Shown piece by piece: positions 58,501 through 60,000 of a DNA stretch of 60,000 bases. The position numbers and the translations under genes are program-made. Origin of the DNA: Polytrichum commune (Eukaryota; Streptophyta; Polytrichopsida; Polytrichales; Polytrichaceae); NCBI GenBank assembly GCA_950295325.1, contig OX485805.1:54524758-54584757 (forward strand), in the 5' to 3' direction. The notes under the pieces were generated by a model. That model ran no database searches. It was given only the letters and a program-made list of their open reading frames with translations, and was not told where the DNA came from. How positions within the stretch are numbered: the stretch's first letter is position 1; every line of letters starts with the position of its first letter.

Positions 58501-60000
58501 CATCTCAACTCAAAGTCATTTGAGCTTCCAACCTTGAGTTGGACCGAGGTCGACACTGCATTGCTTAAGACGAGTAGCATTGGCAAAGGAATAACTACAC
58601 CCTATGTCGCAACCCTTGCTAGCCCCCCTTGACCATCTTGCCAATTTTCATTCCTAGCAAAGGTTACGAGCGCTAACCCTTCGCATTCTGCCATGCTAAT
58701 GGTTAGCTCCTCTCACCCCGGACCTAATAGTTCATAGGAGGGAACCAACCTTCCTACTTTGCATTCAGGACTCACCCTTTAATCCGTAACCCATTTCTAC
58801 ATGTCGACTTCCATCCATGGAAGTCCAATCCTATGTTGATCATCGCATTGCCAGAGCAACACTACAACAACCCGAAGCATACTAGGCAACTATGGCCTCA
58901 CAATGGGCCAAAGCCCATGGAGGCCGTGCCGTTCCGCCTCGGATGGGTGAGGCCACACCACCTCACCCATATAAGCCTCTAGGACTCTACGCGGGGCCCC
59001 TACCCCACCGTCAAGAAACCTCTTGTCTCTCTACCAAGAGTTGGGACCAAGTAGACATTTTCCCTTAGCTGCTGGGCCTAGAAGCCCCCAGCAGCTTCAG
59101 ACCATCATAACTTCCTTGTATGATGTCTGATGCTAACAAGCAACCACTCTATCTTCATCTACGCTTCACGTAGATGCCGATGGACTCCTCATTTGCCCCA
59201 TTTAGGCAAGTATTGACGAAGTTATGCCTGTTTGAACCTTGGCAGTCCCGGGAATCACTCCCAGGCACTGCTGTACCAGGGCGCTGGGACAGCGCCCCAC
59301 TCAAATTGCCATAACTCCTAGCTCACACCTCCGATTGAGGTGATCTTGAGCATTCTAGAATCACCACGCCATGGGCTACGCATAGCTCATGGCCTTACCC
59401 TTGTGCCTCCTAGTCTCCGTGGGTGGGAGGTGTTCCCAACGCCCGGGGCCCTCACCCACACTAGGATCACTTGGGCCCTCTCACCAACGGCGTCACAAGT
59501 CCCGGGTGTCACTCCGGGGTTCCCCTTGTGCCCGTGGTGTTTCGGGCACTCCTCATGGAGAGGTGCGCGACACCCTAACTTCCGTAATGTCCCCCTCTGT
59601 AATGTCACTCCCTCTCCTATATCCCGAAAGTCTAGGAACACATGTGCGCAGTTTAAATCTCCCTCTTTGTTGTCACATTTCCCTCCCATATATCACAAGT
59701 TTCAGCATTAAAATGATCCACCAAAGAATTCAAACCACATGCTCACACATATCACATTGTCATCATTATCATTATCATTATTGTCATTACTAAAATGTGG
59801 ACTTTGTGTTATTCCATAAAGTCACATGCTGCAATAATTCTCTATTATCATGCATCCATGCTAACACTACAAACCCTCTTAATATCACATGCACTTTGGC
59901 TGCCACATGCATATTAACGAAGCTAGAGTGTAATAAGCCCTTTGACTTCTCAAACTTTAAAATCAATTTCATTTCATTCGACCGATTTGGGATTCTTGAT
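58501..60000 (+). other. GC-richer, LTR-like end segment
   Basis: The composition changes at the CACTA terminus. Cacccatataagcct (~58,963-58,977) is a strong TATA motif, followed by short C-rich text and the perfect hairpin catctacg/cgtagatg near 59,157. Overlapping frames of 100-134 codons on both strands (59,340-59,793) have no recognisable domain. The layout suggests an LTR of another retroelement running to or past the window edge. No paired LTR is available to confirm it. Confidence 0.3.

Noticed and set aside
59340-59793. Overlapping 100-134-codon frames on both strands
   Set aside because: G/C-rich DNA open in several frames at once; no domain recognised.

Overview
This is a stretch of nuclear DNA from a land plant. 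It is gene-poor, AT-rich and repeat-laden. The evidence is plant-type LTR retrotransposons of the Athila/Tat-like Ty3 branch, CACTA-like and other terminal-inverted-repeat elements, a tRNA-derived SINE, a plant-style heavy-metal-associated (HMA) protein, and short plant-type intron signals. A secreted family GH105 glycoside hydrolase gene hints at a seed-free plant (moss, lycophyte or fern), where I believe such genes occur sporadically. The species cannot be fixed from the sequence alone.

Layout. Positions 1-7,200 hold only repeats: CACTA-like pieces, three inverted-repeat elements and the first copy of a 79-bp hairpin. An intact single-exon gene for a 220-residue HMA protein with a Tyr/Arg-rich repeat tail lies at 7,209-7,871 (minus). 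From 8.3 to 17.1 kb there is intergenic DNA with a second 79-bp hairpin, a small TIR element and a tRNA-derived SINE. Solo LTRs with perfect 5-bp target duplications lie at 17,153-18,676 and 22,750-23,953. Between them are the third 79-bp hairpin and a roughly 530-bp TIR element; a neat MITE lies at 28.0-28.2 kb.

Positions 30,183-41,140 are one complete, apparently very young Ty3-type retrotransposon in minus orientation. Its two LTRs are both 1,875 bp and match wherever I compared them. It has a perfect GGTGA target duplication and one 2,040-codon Gag-Pol frame. That frame is broken by a single-base frameshift near its end, at the integrase GPY module. The solo LTRs share its LTR termini, so one family (or a close set) has inserted here at least three times.

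From 41 to 51 kb there is intergenic DNA with tandem and inverted repeats and one exon-like but unrecognised patch near 50.0-50.5 kb. The second clear gene, GH105, is intronless as read and lies at 52,444-53,682 (plus). It has a TATA box, a small upstream ORF and a signal peptide. A short, codon-like minus-strand frame starts divergently 65 bp from that TATA box. Downstream lies a striking 338-bp near-perfect palindrome, then a region with textbook splice signals but no intact coding frame, then CACTA-like termini and a GC-rich, LTR-like end segment.

The two clear genes are not functionally linked: one is a probable metal-binding or chaperone protein, the other a secreted pectin (rhamnogalacturonan) oligosaccharide hydrolase. 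I found no prokaryotic-type system, no rRNA or functional tRNA gene and no CRISPR array. The most unusual things are the retrotransposon ends (primer-site-like sequence at both internal borders), the thrice-repeated 79-bp hairpin with a compensated stem change, the large palindrome, and the GH105 neighbourhood.
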